Positions 27,173-35,588 of a stretch of 64,000 nt of DNA are shown here, piece by piece (position 1 is the first letter of the stretch; each line of letters opens with the position of its first letter). The notes beneath the pieces were generated by a model. That model was not told where the DNA came from. It was given only the letters and a program-made list of their open reading frames with translations, and ran no database searches. Source of the DNA: Actinopolymorpha rutila (GTDB taxonomy: Bacteria > Actinomycetota > Actinomycetes > Propionibacteriales > Actinopolymorphaceae); assembly GCF_013407855.1 (NCBI RefSeq), contig NZ_JACBZH010000001.1, forward strand, positions 5,394,001-5,458,000. Direction: 5' to 3'. Both the position numbers and the translations under genes were made by a program.

Positions 27173-28420
27173 GTGAGAATCCGCGAGCTGATCATCACCC
27201 CGATCGCATTCCCGGACCCGCCGCTGCTGAACTCCAGCGGCGTTCACGAGCCGCTGGCGCTGCGCACCGTCCTGCGTCTCGTCCTCGACGACGACGCCGT
27301 CGTCGGGCTCGGCGAGTCCTCCGGCGACGCCCGCCACCTGGAACTCCTCCGGCTGGTGGCCCCGCGGCTCGTTGGACACAACGTCTTCGCCACGACGGCA
27401 CTCCAGGCGGTCATCGACGCCGCTGTCAACGACGCCTTGCCGCGACCAACTCGGCGGCAGCGCACGGCGGTCCACTCCGCCATCGAGGTCGCGTGCCTGG
27501 ACGCCCAGGGCAAGCTCACCGGCCGCCCCGTCCACGACCTGCTCGGCGGGGCGGTGCGTACGACGGTTCCCTACTCCGCGTACCTGTTCTACAAGTGGGC
27601 CGACCATCTCGACGGCGCGTACGACGGCACACCCGACCCCTGGGGCGAGGCGCTCGACGCGGACGGCATGGTGGCACAGGCGCGGCGGATGATCGACGAG
27701 TACGGTTTCGGCTCGCTCAAGCTCAAGGGCGGGGTCCTCCCACCCGACGTCGAGATCGCCACCGCCAAGGCGTTGCGGTCGGCGTTCCCGGATCATCCGG
27801 TCCGGCTCGATCCCAACGGGGCCTGGACCGTGCCGACCGCGAAGCGCGTCGCCGCCGAACTCGAGGGCGTCCTGGAGTACCTGGAGGATCCGGTCCTCGG
27901 CGTCGACGACATGGCCGAGGTCGCCACCGGCACCGACCTGCCGCTGGCGACGAACATGTGCGTGGTCGCCTTCGAGCAGGTGCCGAGGGCCGTCCAGCTC
28001 GACGCTGTCCAGGTGATTCTCTCCGACCACCACTACTGGGGCGGGTTACGCCGGACGGTCGCGCTCGGCACGTTGTGCGACACCTTCGGCATCGGGTTGT
28101 CGATGCACTCCAACTCCCACCTCGGCATCAGCCTGGCCGCGATGACCCACGCCGCCGCGGCCACACCGGAACTCACCTACGCCTGCGACACGCACTACCC
28201 GTGGAACGGCGCGTACGACGTGGTCCGGCCGGGTGTGCTGAGGTTCGCCGACGGTGCGCTGGCGGTCCCCACCGGGCCGGGGCTGGGTGTCGAGCTCGAC
28301 CTGGACGCCCTCGAACGCCGCCACGCCGACTACCTGCGCTCCGGACGCCAGGTGCGTGACGACACCGGCTACATGCGCCGCGTCCGGCCGGACTACGACC
28401 CGACCCTGCCGCGCTGGTAG
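27173..28420 (+). CDS. Glucarate-dehydratase-like enolase-superfamily enzyme
   Basis: 415 residues from GTG 27173. GlucD-type features are clear: VPYSAYLFYKW, the catalytic lysine pair in LKLKGG, metal ligands in RLDPNGAW, LEYLEDPV and a later TNMCVV, and the general-base region SMHSNSHLGISLAAMTH with the His/Asn motif. This combination points to dehydration of an aldarate such as glucarate to a keto-deoxy-aldarate. It is about 30 residues shorter than classic GudD. Two more enolase-superfamily genes follow on the opposite strand. Confidence 0.87.
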   Translation: MRIRELIITPIAFPDPPLLNSSGVHEPLALRTVLRLVLDDDAVVGLGESSGDARHLELLRLVAPRLVGHNVFATTALQAVIDAAVNDALPRPTRRQRTAVHSAIEVACLDAQGKLTGRPVHDLLGGAVRTTVPYSAYLFYKWADHLDGAYDGTPDPWGEALDADGMVAQARRMIDEYGFGSLKLKGGVLPPDVEIATAKALRSAFPDHPVRLDPNGAWTVPTAKRVAAELEGVLEYLEDPVLGVDDMAEVATGTDLPLATNMCVVAFEQVPRAVQLDAVQVILSDHHYWGGLRRTVALGTLCDTFGIGLSMHSNSHLGISLAAMTHAAAATPELTYACDTHYPWNGAYDVVRPGVLRFADGALAVPTGPGLGVELDLDALERRHADYLRSGRQVRDDTGYMRRVRPDYDPTLPRW

Positions 28421-28450
28421 CCGGTGCTGTCAGGCGTACGTTGACGTCGC

Positions 28451-29641
28451 TCAGTCGAAGAAGTCGCGGTCCTCGTCCGCGAGGTACTTCTTCGCCGCCT
28501 CCGGCACCAGCGTCACCCCGAGACCCGGCCGGTCCCACACCTCGATGTGACCGTCGCGCACGATCGGGTCGGGCAGTCCCTCCACGATGTCGTACCACCA
28601 GTCGTGCGAGGCGATCGGGTATTCGAACGCGACGTAGTTGTCCGGCAGCGTCGCCGACACCTGCACCAGGGCGGCCATGCCGAGTACGCCGTCACCGACA
28701 CCGTGCGGTGCCATCAGTACGCCGTGCATGTCGGCGTACTCCGCGACCCACTTCAGCTCGGCCAGCCCGCCGACGTCGCACGGGTCCGGGCCGATCACCC
28801 GCACCGCGCGGTTGCCGACGAGTTCGAGGAACGACTGTCGCAGGTAGAGCTGCTCGCCGGTGTGGATCGGCGTCGACGTGGCCCGCGTCACCTCGCGGTA
28901 GGCGCCGGCATCCGCGTACGGCACGTAGTCACCGGCGAGCAGATCCTCCAGCCACAGCAGGTTCAGGGACTCCAGTCGCTGGGCGAACCTGATCGCGTCC
29001 GGTACCGTCCAGCCCGGCCCGCAGTCCAGGGCGAGCCCGATCTCGTCGCCCAGTACCTCCTTCATCGCGTGCACGCACTCGACCGCGTGGTTGAGGCCGC
29101 GCTCGGTCATCGGTCCGCGCGAGGGATGCGGCGGGCCCGTGCGCACCTCGCCGTAGAGGAAGCCCTCCACCTCCGCGGCCATCGGGTCGTGGAACCCGAT
29201 CCCCTGCTTGATGATGGTGAAGCCCTGTGGCGCGTCCTTCATCTGCCGCATCACGTCGGCGAAGTCCTCGGGCTGGTGTCCCTTGCGCGGGAACCGCACG
29301 CCGCCGTTGTAGACGCGCACCCGATCGCGTACCCGGCCGCCGAGCAGCCGGTGCACGGGCAGGCCCGCGGCCTTGCCGGCGAGGTCCCACAGCGCGATCT
29401 CGATCGCGCTCACCGCGCTCCCCCACGGTTTGGTACCGCCCATGCGACGGATCCGCAGCATGACCCGCTCGACCTCGGTCGGGTCCTGGCCGAGGAGGTA
29501 CTGCTCGTAGAAACCGACGACCGGCTTGAGGTAGTTCTTCCTGGACTCGACGACGCCGTACCCGTCGATCCCCTCGTCGGTCACGATGCGGACGACCGGA
29601 TTGGTTCCGAGTACAGCGCACTTCACCGCGGTGATCTTCAC
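28451..29641 (-). CDS. Mandelate racemase/muconate-lactonizing (MR) family sugar-acid dehydratase
   Basis: A 396-residue enolase-superfamily protein. The capping domain starts MKITAVKCAVLGTNPVVRIVTDEG. The barrel carries TIIKQGIG, the metal ligands LALDCGPGW, LLWLEDLL and HTGEQLY, and the C-terminal MAPHGVGDGVLG histidine. The HTGEQ plus APHG pattern resembles mannonate/galactonate dehydratase relatives. It is convergent with the glucarate-dehydratase-like gene and follows another MR gene on its own strand. Confidence 0.88.
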   Translation of the reverse strand: MKITAVKCAVLGTNPVVRIVTDEGIDGYGVVESRKNYLKPVVGFYEQYLLGQDPTEVERVMLRIRRMGGTKPWGSAVSAIEIALWDLAGKAAGLPVHRLLGGRVRDRVRVYNGGVRFPRKGHQPEDFADVMRQMKDAPQGFTIIKQGIGFHDPMAAEVEGFLYGEVRTGPPHPSRGPMTERGLNHAVECVHAMKEVLGDEIGLALDCGPGWTVPDAIRFAQRLESLNLLWLEDLLAGDYVPYADAGAYREVTRATSTPIHTGEQLYLRQSFLELVGNRAVRVIGPDPCDVGGLAELKWVAEYADMHGVLMAPHGVGDGVLGMAALVQVSATLPDNYVAFEYPIASHDWWYDIVEGLPDPIVRDGHIEVWDRPGLGVTLVPEAAKKYLADEDRDFFD

Positions 29642-29706
29642 CGGCGCGACACCACCTCTCGTCGACGCCTCCCATGCTCGCCGCCGGACCGCCGACCGCG
29701 AACTGC

Positions 29707-29724
29707 GTTGCCGGTAACGGCAAC
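29707..29724. terminator. Short hairpin between two MR-family genes
   Basis: GTTGCCG and CGGCAAC (7-bp stem, GTAA loop) lie in the 154-base gap between the two minus-strand MR genes. It could terminate the upstream gene or act as a small operator. The rest of the gap shows nothing I recognise. Confidence 0.35.
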
Positions 29725-29795
29725 CGAGCCCGGTCCGTACGTCCGGTCCCGGCCGACGTCACCCGCGGCGTCCGCGGACATCGGCGGTGGCGCGG

Positions 29796-30935
29796 TCAGC
29801 CGAGCAGGTCCGCACCGCCGGTGAAGCGCGCCACCGCCTCGGGGTCGAGGGTGAGTCCGAGGCCCGGCACCGACGGGATGGCGAGCATGCCGTCGGCGTC
29901 CAGGCTCCATCCGCCGTCGACGAGCTCGTCGATGTAGGGCGATCCGGTCTTGTACTCCACCAGGTCGGTGTCGGGCAGCGCGGACACCAACTGCAGGTCG
30001 GCGGCCAGCCCGACCGCGGTGTTCCAGCCGTGTGGAACGAGCCGGGATCCGTGCTCCTGGGCGGACCAGCCGATCCGGCGGGACTCCGACAGGCCGCCCA
30101 CCTTGGTGACGTCGGGCTGGACGATGTCGAAGGCACCGGCGCGCAGGAACGGCGTGAACGCCTGGCGACGGGTGAGCACCTCGCCACCGGAGATCGGCAC
30201 CGGCGCGTTGCGGCGCAGCGCGACGAAGTCCTCCAGCGCGTCCGGTCGCAGCGCCTCCTCGAACCACGCCACGTCGTAGTTCGCGAGCATGTGCGAGGTG
30301 CGCAAGGCCCACTTGTAGTCGCCCTGCCAGTGGGCATCGCTGCCGCCCGCGTCGACCGCGAGCAGGGCGTCCGGGCCGATCGCTCCCCTGGCCGCGGCGA
30401 CGATGCGTTCGTCCTGCGCGGTCGTCGCACCGCCCCGACCGAACGGCCCCCAGCCGATCTTGTACGCCCGGAAACCCTGTGCGGCAAGGCGTCCCAGCTC
30501 CTCGGCCAGCGGCGCCGGCTCGTCCATCAGCAGCGACGCGTACGGCAGAACACGGTCGCGGTAGCGGCCGCCGAGCAGCCTGCCCACCGGCTGCCCCGTC
30601 ACCTGTCCCAGGATGTCCCACAACGCGATGTCGATGCCGCTGATCGCGTGCGTGAGCGAGCCGCCCCGCCCCAGCCAGAAGGTGTTCTGGTGGAGCCTCT
30701 CGGTGACGCGTTCGGGCTCCAGCGCGTTCTCGCCCAGCAGGAGTGGTTCGAGCACCTCCACCGCGCCCCTGACCAGTGCCTCGCTCGTGAACACGCTGCC
30801 CACACCGACCGGACCGTCGTCGGTGTGCACGGCCACGAGGGTGTGTACGACGTCGTCCGGTTGCAGTTCCGCGCTCCAGCCACCGGGTGGCGTCGCGCCA
30901 CGCAGGCCGGCAACGCGGATCTCACGAATCCTCAT
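29796..30935 (-). CDS. Mandelate racemase/muconate-lactonizing (MR) family dehydratase
   Basis: A 379-residue enolase-superfamily protein. Barrel motifs are FRAYKIGWGPFG (catalytic lysine), LLAVDAGGSD, VAWFEEALRPD and ISGGEVLT (metal ligands Asp, Glu, Glu), and VPHGWNTAVGLAAD (catalytic histidine). The Lys/His pairing is that of the MR subgroup acting on acid sugars. It is the first of two MR genes on this strand. The exact sugar acid is unknown. Confidence 0.88.
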   Translation of the reverse strand: MRIREIRVAGLRGATPPGGWSAELQPDDVVHTLVAVHTDDGPVGVGSVFTSEALVRGAVEVLEPLLLGENALEPERVTERLHQNTFWLGRGGSLTHAISGIDIALWDILGQVTGQPVGRLLGGRYRDRVLPYASLLMDEPAPLAEELGRLAAQGFRAYKIGWGPFGRGGATTAQDERIVAAARGAIGPDALLAVDAGGSDAHWQGDYKWALRTSHMLANYDVAWFEEALRPDALEDFVALRRNAPVPISGGEVLTRRQAFTPFLRAGAFDIVQPDVTKVGGLSESRRIGWSAQEHGSRLVPHGWNTAVGLAADLQLVSALPDTDLVEYKTGSPYIDELVDGGWSLDADGMLAIPSVPGLGLTLDPEAVARFTGGADLLG

Positions 30936-31012
30936 CGGGTTCCTCCCAGTGCGCTGTCGCTGGTAGTTGTCGCGCGCGTATCCCTGTCGCGAACGAGGGT
31001 ATGAGCATCCGC

Positions 31013-31648
31013 ATGGCTACCCGACAGCAGATCGCTCAGGCCCTGATCGCCCGGCACGGCACGACGTACGCCGAGGAGGCCGGCATCAGGCTGCGGGACG
31101 CGCCCTCGCCGCTGTACCAACTGCTCGTCCTCTCGACGTTGCTGTCGGCACGCATCGGCGCGGACATCGCCGTCGCCGCGGCCCGGGAGCTGTTCGGGGC
31201 CGGCTACCGAACACCCGCGGCCATGCGGGACGCGAGCTGGCAGGACCGGGTTGACGCCCTCGGGCGCGGACACTACCGCCGTTACGACGAACGCACGTCG
31301 ACGATGCTGGGTATGGGCGCCGACCTCGTTCTCGAACGCTGGAAGGGCGACCTGCGCCGGCTGCACGCCGAGGCCGGCGGCGCCGACGAGGTGGCCAGGC
31401 TGCTCCAGCTTGTTCCTGGTATCGGTCCCACAGGGGCGTCGATCTTCTGCCGCGAGGTCCAGGGCGTGTGGACCGACCTCGCGCCGTACGTCGACCAGCG
31501 CACCGCGAAGGGAGCGGAGGCGATCGGTCTGCCGTCCTCGCCGGGCGAGCTGAGCAAGCTCGCCGGCGACGGTGACCTGCCCAGGCTGGTCGCGGGCTGC
31601 GTGCGCGCCTCGCTGTCGAAGGGCGTCGCCGAGGACGTACGCGACTGA
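31013..31648 (+). CDS. HhH-GPD / endonuclease III-like protein
   Basis: 211 residues from ATG 31013, or 215 from ATG 31001 (the GAGGG ribosome-binding site at 30995 sits too close to the first). PLYQLLVLSTLLSARI and the hairpin LVPGIGPTGAS are typical of the HhH-GPD fold, and YVDQRTAKGA keeps the catalytic aspartate. The lysine used by endonuclease III (LPGVGRK) is threonine here, and there is no FeS cysteine cluster at the C-terminus. A DNA-binding or monofunctional glycosylase role is possible. Confidence 0.85.
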   Translation: MATRQQIAQALIARHGTTYAEEAGIRLRDAPSPLYQLLVLSTLLSARIGADIAVAAARELFGAGYRTPAAMRDASWQDRVDALGRGHYRRYDERTSTMLGMGADLVLERWKGDLRRLHAEAGGADEVARLLQLVPGIGPTGASIFCREVQGVWTDLAPYVDQRTAKGAEAIGLPSSPGELSKLAGDGDLPRLVAGCVRASLSKGVAEDVRD

Positions 31649-31670
31649 TCCCATCCGTGGCAGGCGCCGC

Positions 31671-33272
31671 TCACCGGCCGCGGGGAAGGTGGCGGCCGGC
31701 CCGTGCGCCGGTGTGGTCGTGGTCGTCGACGACCACGGTGCCGTTGACGACGACATACGGAACGCCGTGGGCGTACGCGTGTGGGGCAGCGACCGTGGAC
31801 CGCTCGCGCAGACCAGCCAGGTCGACCACGGCGACGTCGGCGAAGGCACCCCGGCGAAGCCGGCCGCGGTCGGCCAGCCCGAAATGGTCCGCCACCATGG
31901 CGGTCAGCTTGTGCACGGCAGTCTCCAGCGGCAACGTGCCGGTGTCGCGCACGTGGTGCGCCAAATAGTGCACGTGCCCCGCGAAGAACAACGGATGCCG
32001 CGACCGGGCCGCCAGCGGACCGTCCACCCGGCTGGTGAACGCGTCGACGCCCAGGCAGAACAGCGGATGCGCCACCGCCTCGGCGACGTGCTCCTCGGTG
32101 AAGAGCCGCCCGAGCAACTGCACGCTCGCCAGGTCGGGCCCGGCCGCCGCGAGGATGTCGAAGTAGGCGTCCCACTCGTCGCCGCCGAGCCGCTCGGCGA
32201 TCTCCGGAAAGGCCAGCCCCTCCAGCTCCGGCGTCGCCGGACCGGCCTGCAACCTCACCCGGTCCCAGCCGCCCCGGTGCACGAACCTCCAGTAGCGGTC
32301 GCAGTCGCCGCGCAGCCGGTTCCGTACGCCGGGATCGGCCAGCCGCCGAGCCGCCTCGAGCGGACCGTCGGCCAGCAGCCACGGCGGCAGCAGCCCGGTC
32401 GCCATGCCGATCCCCTCGTCGTACGGCGTCATGTCGGCCAGCACGTCGCCACCGGCGGCGCGTTCGGCGGCGAGCCGTTCGACCGCACAGTGCCACGCGT
32501 CGGGCCGCGCTCCGGTGTCCTCGCGTACGTTGAGGTGCGACAGCTGGGCGCGCCCGCCGGCGGCGCGGGCGACCGTGAAGAACTCCTCGACGGCCTCGCC
32601 GAGCGCGGCGTCCCGGTTGCGGATGTGGCTGGCATACCTCGCGTCGTGCGCGCGGAGCACCCCGGCCAGGTCGGTCAGCTCGTCGGTGCCGGCCGAGCGC
32701 CCCGCGCCGTACTCCAGGCCGGTCGACATGCCGAGCGCACCGGCGTCCAGGGCCTCACGCAGCAGCCCCCGCATCGCGGTGAGCTGGTCGCCGGTGGGCG
32801 TCCCGGTACCCACTCCGGCAGCCTCGCGCAGCGCGCTGTGACCGACGAACCACGCGAGGTTCTGCGACGTTCCGATCGACGCGACGCGCTGCAGGAGTTC
32901 GCCGAACCCGCGCCAGTCGACCGGCCCGTCGTACCCGAACGCCGCCAGCGTCGCCGCGGCCTGGCGCGCCGAGGCCGGCCCGAGCGGCGCGTACGTCACT
33001 CCGCAGTTGCCGACGACCTCGGTGGTCACGCCCTGCCGGATCGTGCTCTGCGCCTCCGGGTTGCCGAGGAGCGACCAGTCGCTGTGACTGTGCGGGTCGA
33101 TCAGCCCGGGAAGGACGAGGTGGCCGCGGGCGTCGATGCGCCGGTGGGCCACCGCGCCGGGAAGCGGCTCGACCGCGACGATCCGGTCGCCCTCGATCGC
33201 GACGTCCGCCGGACAGGGCGGGCCACCGTCGCCGTCGACCACCGTTCCGCCGGAGACGAGGAGATCGAGCAT
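31671..33272 (-). CDS. N-acyl-D-amino-acid deacylase family amidohydrolase
   Basis: A 533-residue protein. The amidohydrolase N-terminus MLDLLVSGGTVVDGDG is followed by the metal motif LIDPHSHSDW and by VTTEVVGNCGVTYAPL, a hallmark of D-aminoacylases. C-terminal AHPLFCLGVDAF and HYLAHHVRDTGTLPLETAVHKLT complete the family pattern. It would release D-amino acids or related N-acylated molecules in the cytosol. It is convergent with the HhH-GPD gene (23-base gap). Length fits the family (480-540). Confidence 0.9.
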   Translation of the reverse strand: MLDLLVSGGTVVDGDGGPPCPADVAIEGDRIVAVEPLPGAVAHRRIDARGHLVLPGLIDPHSHSDWSLLGNPEAQSTIRQGVTTEVVGNCGVTYAPLGPASARQAAATLAAFGYDGPVDWRGFGELLQRVASIGTSQNLAWFVGHSALREAAGVGTGTPTGDQLTAMRGLLREALDAGALGMSTGLEYGAGRSAGTDELTDLAGVLRAHDARYASHIRNRDAALGEAVEEFFTVARAAGGRAQLSHLNVREDTGARPDAWHCAVERLAAERAAGGDVLADMTPYDEGIGMATGLLPPWLLADGPLEAARRLADPGVRNRLRGDCDRYWRFVHRGGWDRVRLQAGPATPELEGLAFPEIAERLGGDEWDAYFDILAAAGPDLASVQLLGRLFTEEHVAEAVAHPLFCLGVDAFTSRVDGPLAARSRHPLFFAGHVHYLAHHVRDTGTLPLETAVHKLTAMVADHFGLADRGRLRRGAFADVAVVDLAGLRERSTVAAPHAYAHGVPYVVVNGTVVVDDHDHTGARAGRHLPRGR

Positions 33273-33322
33273 CCCCCTGACCGTAGTCCGGCCCCTCGCC
33301 TCGCGGCCGAGCGTCGCGAGGC

Positions 33323-34231
33323 CTATTCCGGCAGTTCCGCCGGCGCGTACGCCCCGGCGGCGATGTCCTCGAACAGCGTCGGTCCGGTCGGCTCCCAGCC
33401 GAGGAGTTCGCGGGTACGGGCGTTCGACGCGACAATGTCCAGGCCGAAGAAGCGGCCGATCCAGCCGAAGTGCGCGTCGGCGTCCTCCGGCGCGACCGAC
33501 ACCGTGGGCAGGCCGAGGTGGTCGCCGATCGCGGCGGCGATGTCGCGGGAACGAAGGCCCTCCTCCGCGACGGCGTGCACCCGCGAGCCCGCGGGCGCCT
33601 TCTCCAGCGCGAGCCTCACCAGCCGGGCGGCGTCGGTCCGGTGTACGGCGGGCCAGCGGGTCGAGCCGTCCCCGACGTATGCGGAGGCTCCGTGCTCCTT
33701 CGCGACCTCGGTGAGCCGTGCGACGAAACCGTGATCACCCATGCCGTGCACGCTCGCCGCGAACCGCAGTGCCACCGCCCGGACCCCGCGACCGGCGTGG
33801 TCCAGGGCGAGGTTCTCGCTGCCTCCCCGCATCGAGTCCGCACCCCGGAACGGCGACTCGTCGTCCTCGGTCACCGGTCGGCTGCTGACGCCCGACGCCA
33901 GTCCCGAGGCGAGCAGGAACGGCCGGTCGCCGCCCTCGATCGTGTCGAGCATCCGCCGGACCGCGGCGTGCTCGGTGCGGCCGGCGCCCGCGTAGTCGGA
34001 GAAGTCGTGGTTGAAGGCGAGGTGGATGACACCGTCGGCCCCGGCCACACCGGCGGCGAGGCTGTCGAGGTCGTGGAGGCTGCCCCGGTGGGCGGTGGCA
34101 CCCCTCGCTTCGACGGCGGCAGCCGCCTCGTCGGAGCGAGCGAGGCCGACCACCTTGTGGCCGTGGGCGAGGAGTTCTTCGGTGACCGCCGAGCCGATCC
34201 AGCCGGAGGCGCCGGTGACGAAAACGCGCAT
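33323..34231 (-). CDS. NAD-dependent epimerase/dehydratase (extended SDR-like) protein
   Basis: 302 residues from ATG 34231, with GGGAAG upstream. The Rossmann motif VTGASGWIGSAV is at the N-terminus, and GVIHLAFNHD follows. The typical YxxxK dyad is not obvious: the expected region reads RGGSENLALDHAG, so catalysis may be altered, as in SDR-like NAD(P)-binding proteins. It is divergent from a TetR gene across an operator-rich 110-base gap, which suggests control by that repressor. Confidence 0.87.
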   Translation of the reverse strand: MRVFVTGASGWIGSAVTEELLAHGHKVVGLARSDEAAAAVEARGATAHRGSLHDLDSLAAGVAGADGVIHLAFNHDFSDYAGAGRTEHAAVRRMLDTIEGGDRPFLLASGLASGVSSRPVTEDDESPFRGADSMRGGSENLALDHAGRGVRAVALRFAASVHGMGDHGFVARLTEVAKEHGASAYVGDGSTRWPAVHRTDAARLVRLALEKAPAGSRVHAVAEEGLRSRDIAAAIGDHLGLPTVSVAPEDADAHFGWIGRFFGLDIVASNARTRELLGWEPTGPTLFEDIAAGAYAPAELPE

Positions 34232-34261
34232 TGCGGACTTCCCTTCGTAGCGGTCCACGGG

Positions 34262-34321
34262 GCATGTCAGTGACTGACGTCAGCGACTGTCCTGGACAGT
34301 AGCACCGCATGTCAGTCGCTG
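34262..34321. promoter_or_regulatory. Operator cluster between the SDR and TetR genes
   Basis: Three repeat features overlap. GCATGTCAGT occurs twice directly (34262-34271, 34307-34316). CAGCGACTG (34281-34289) is inverted as CAGTCGCTG (34313-34321). ACTGTCC and GGACAGT form a near-perfect palindrome at 34286-34300. This is the layout expected for TetR autoregulation together with control of the divergent dehydrogenase. Confidence 0.65.
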
Positions 34322-34341
34322 TCATCACTACACTCCTCGCC

Positions 34342-34899
34342 ATGGGGCGCTGGGAGCCGGACGCGCAGGGCCGGATGATGCGGGCCGCGATCGAGCTCTT
34401 CGCCGAGCGCGGCTTCGACAAGACCACCGCCGGCGACATCGCCGAGCGCGCGGGGGTCACCGAGCGCACCTTCTTCCGGCACTTCGCCGACAAGCGCGAG
34501 GTGCTGTTCGCCGGCTCCGACGTCATGGAACGCACGGCGTACGACGCGATCACCGCCGCGCCGGCCGACCTCACCCCACTGGACGCGGCACTGACCGGGA
34601 TGGTCGCGGCGGGCGGCCTGCTGGCGGACCGGCACGACCACGCGGTCCGCCGGGCCCGGATCGTCGCTGCCAACCCGAGCCTGCACGAGCGCGAACTCCT
34701 CAAGCTCGCGGCCCTGACCGAGGCGACGGTCAGTGCACTGCGCGGGCGCGGCGTGACCGAGCCGACCGCAGGCCTGGCCGCCCACAGCGCGGTGACCGTC
34801 TTCCACGTCGCGTTCGCCCGCTGGGTCTCCACGGACGAGCCGCCCGGCTTCGACGACTGCGTGGCGGACGCCGCGGCCGCGCTGCGCGAGCTGACGTGA
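34342..34899 (+). CDS. TetR-family transcriptional regulator
   Basis: 185 residues from ATG 34342 (MGRWEPDAQGRMMRAAIELF). An ATG at 34309 lies inside the operator repeats and is less likely. The HTH is TTAGDIAERAGVTERTFFRHFADKREVLF. The ligand-binding domain is helical and has no recognisable ligand signature. It probably represses itself and the divergent SDR gene. Its stop overlaps the GTG of the GNAT remnant (GTGA). Confidence 0.9.
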   Translation: MGRWEPDAQGRMMRAAIELFAERGFDKTTAGDIAERAGVTERTFFRHFADKREVLFAGSDVMERTAYDAITAAPADLTPLDAALTGMVAAGGLLADRHDHAVRRARIVAANPSLHERELLKLAALTEATVSALRGRGVTEPTAGLAAHSAVTVFHVAFARWVSTDEPPGFDDCVADAAAALRELT

Positions 34900-35457
34900 C
34901 GGACGCTCGGCTTCCGACGGCGCGGGAGCTGGCGGGCTACTTCCTGGCTGCCCAGCACCCGACGACCCGGCGCTGGGTCGACGACGCCGTACGCCTCGAA
35001 CTGCTCACCGAGTCCTGCGCCCTCTCACCCCGGCGTCCACGCTGGAGCACTCCCAGGATGCCGAGCAGGCCTACGACGACGTGAATGTCAACCACCCCTT
35101 GCATCCGGGCCAGGCCGCGATCGCCGGCCACGAGGCGCTGGCGAGATCGCTGGCCGCGGGAACGCTGTTCGACGTCAGGTTCGGCGGGGACTGGGCAGGC
35201 TACGTGTCGGTGAGGACGACCGAGGACACCTCGGCATGCCGGCGTACGTCGTGCAGGAACTCGTCCTGGCCAAGGGATTCCGCGGACGAGGCCTCGGACT
35301 GCACCTCACCACCCTGCTGGCCCGGGCGCTCACCGACGACGGCCGCGTCCTGGTCGGCACGATCCACGCCGACAACCGAGGTGCCCGCGAGGCGGCCGAA
35401 CGCGCCGGGCGGGTCGACGTCGGCGGCTGGATCCAGGTGCCGCTCGCGACGGACTGA
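34896..35457 (+). pseudogene. GNAT N-acetyltransferase, broken by two frameshifts
   Basis: Three frames carry one protein. 34896 to about 35023 reads VTDARLPTARELAGYFLAA. About 35024 to 35210 then reads LTPASTLEHSQDAEQAYDDV and FGGDWAGYVSVR. From about 35215 to 35457 comes HLGMPAYVVQELVLAKGFRG, with the acetyl-CoA loop RGRGLG. Each step needs one missing (or two extra) bases. The first break lies in a CTCTC run. The acetyltransferase would act on a small molecule. It is coupled to the TetR gene, so it may once have been in its operon. Sequencing error is possible. Confidence 0.75.
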
Positions 35458-35588
35458 CGGCAGCCGGGGAACAATTCCGGAGTCGCCGATCGTCTGGTTC
35501 AGTACCCGCAGTCGAGTGAGAGAGCAATGGACCCGTACCCAAGTAGTACGCGCGGCGCCCCGCGGGGTGTCGCGCTGACCGAGCCCCG

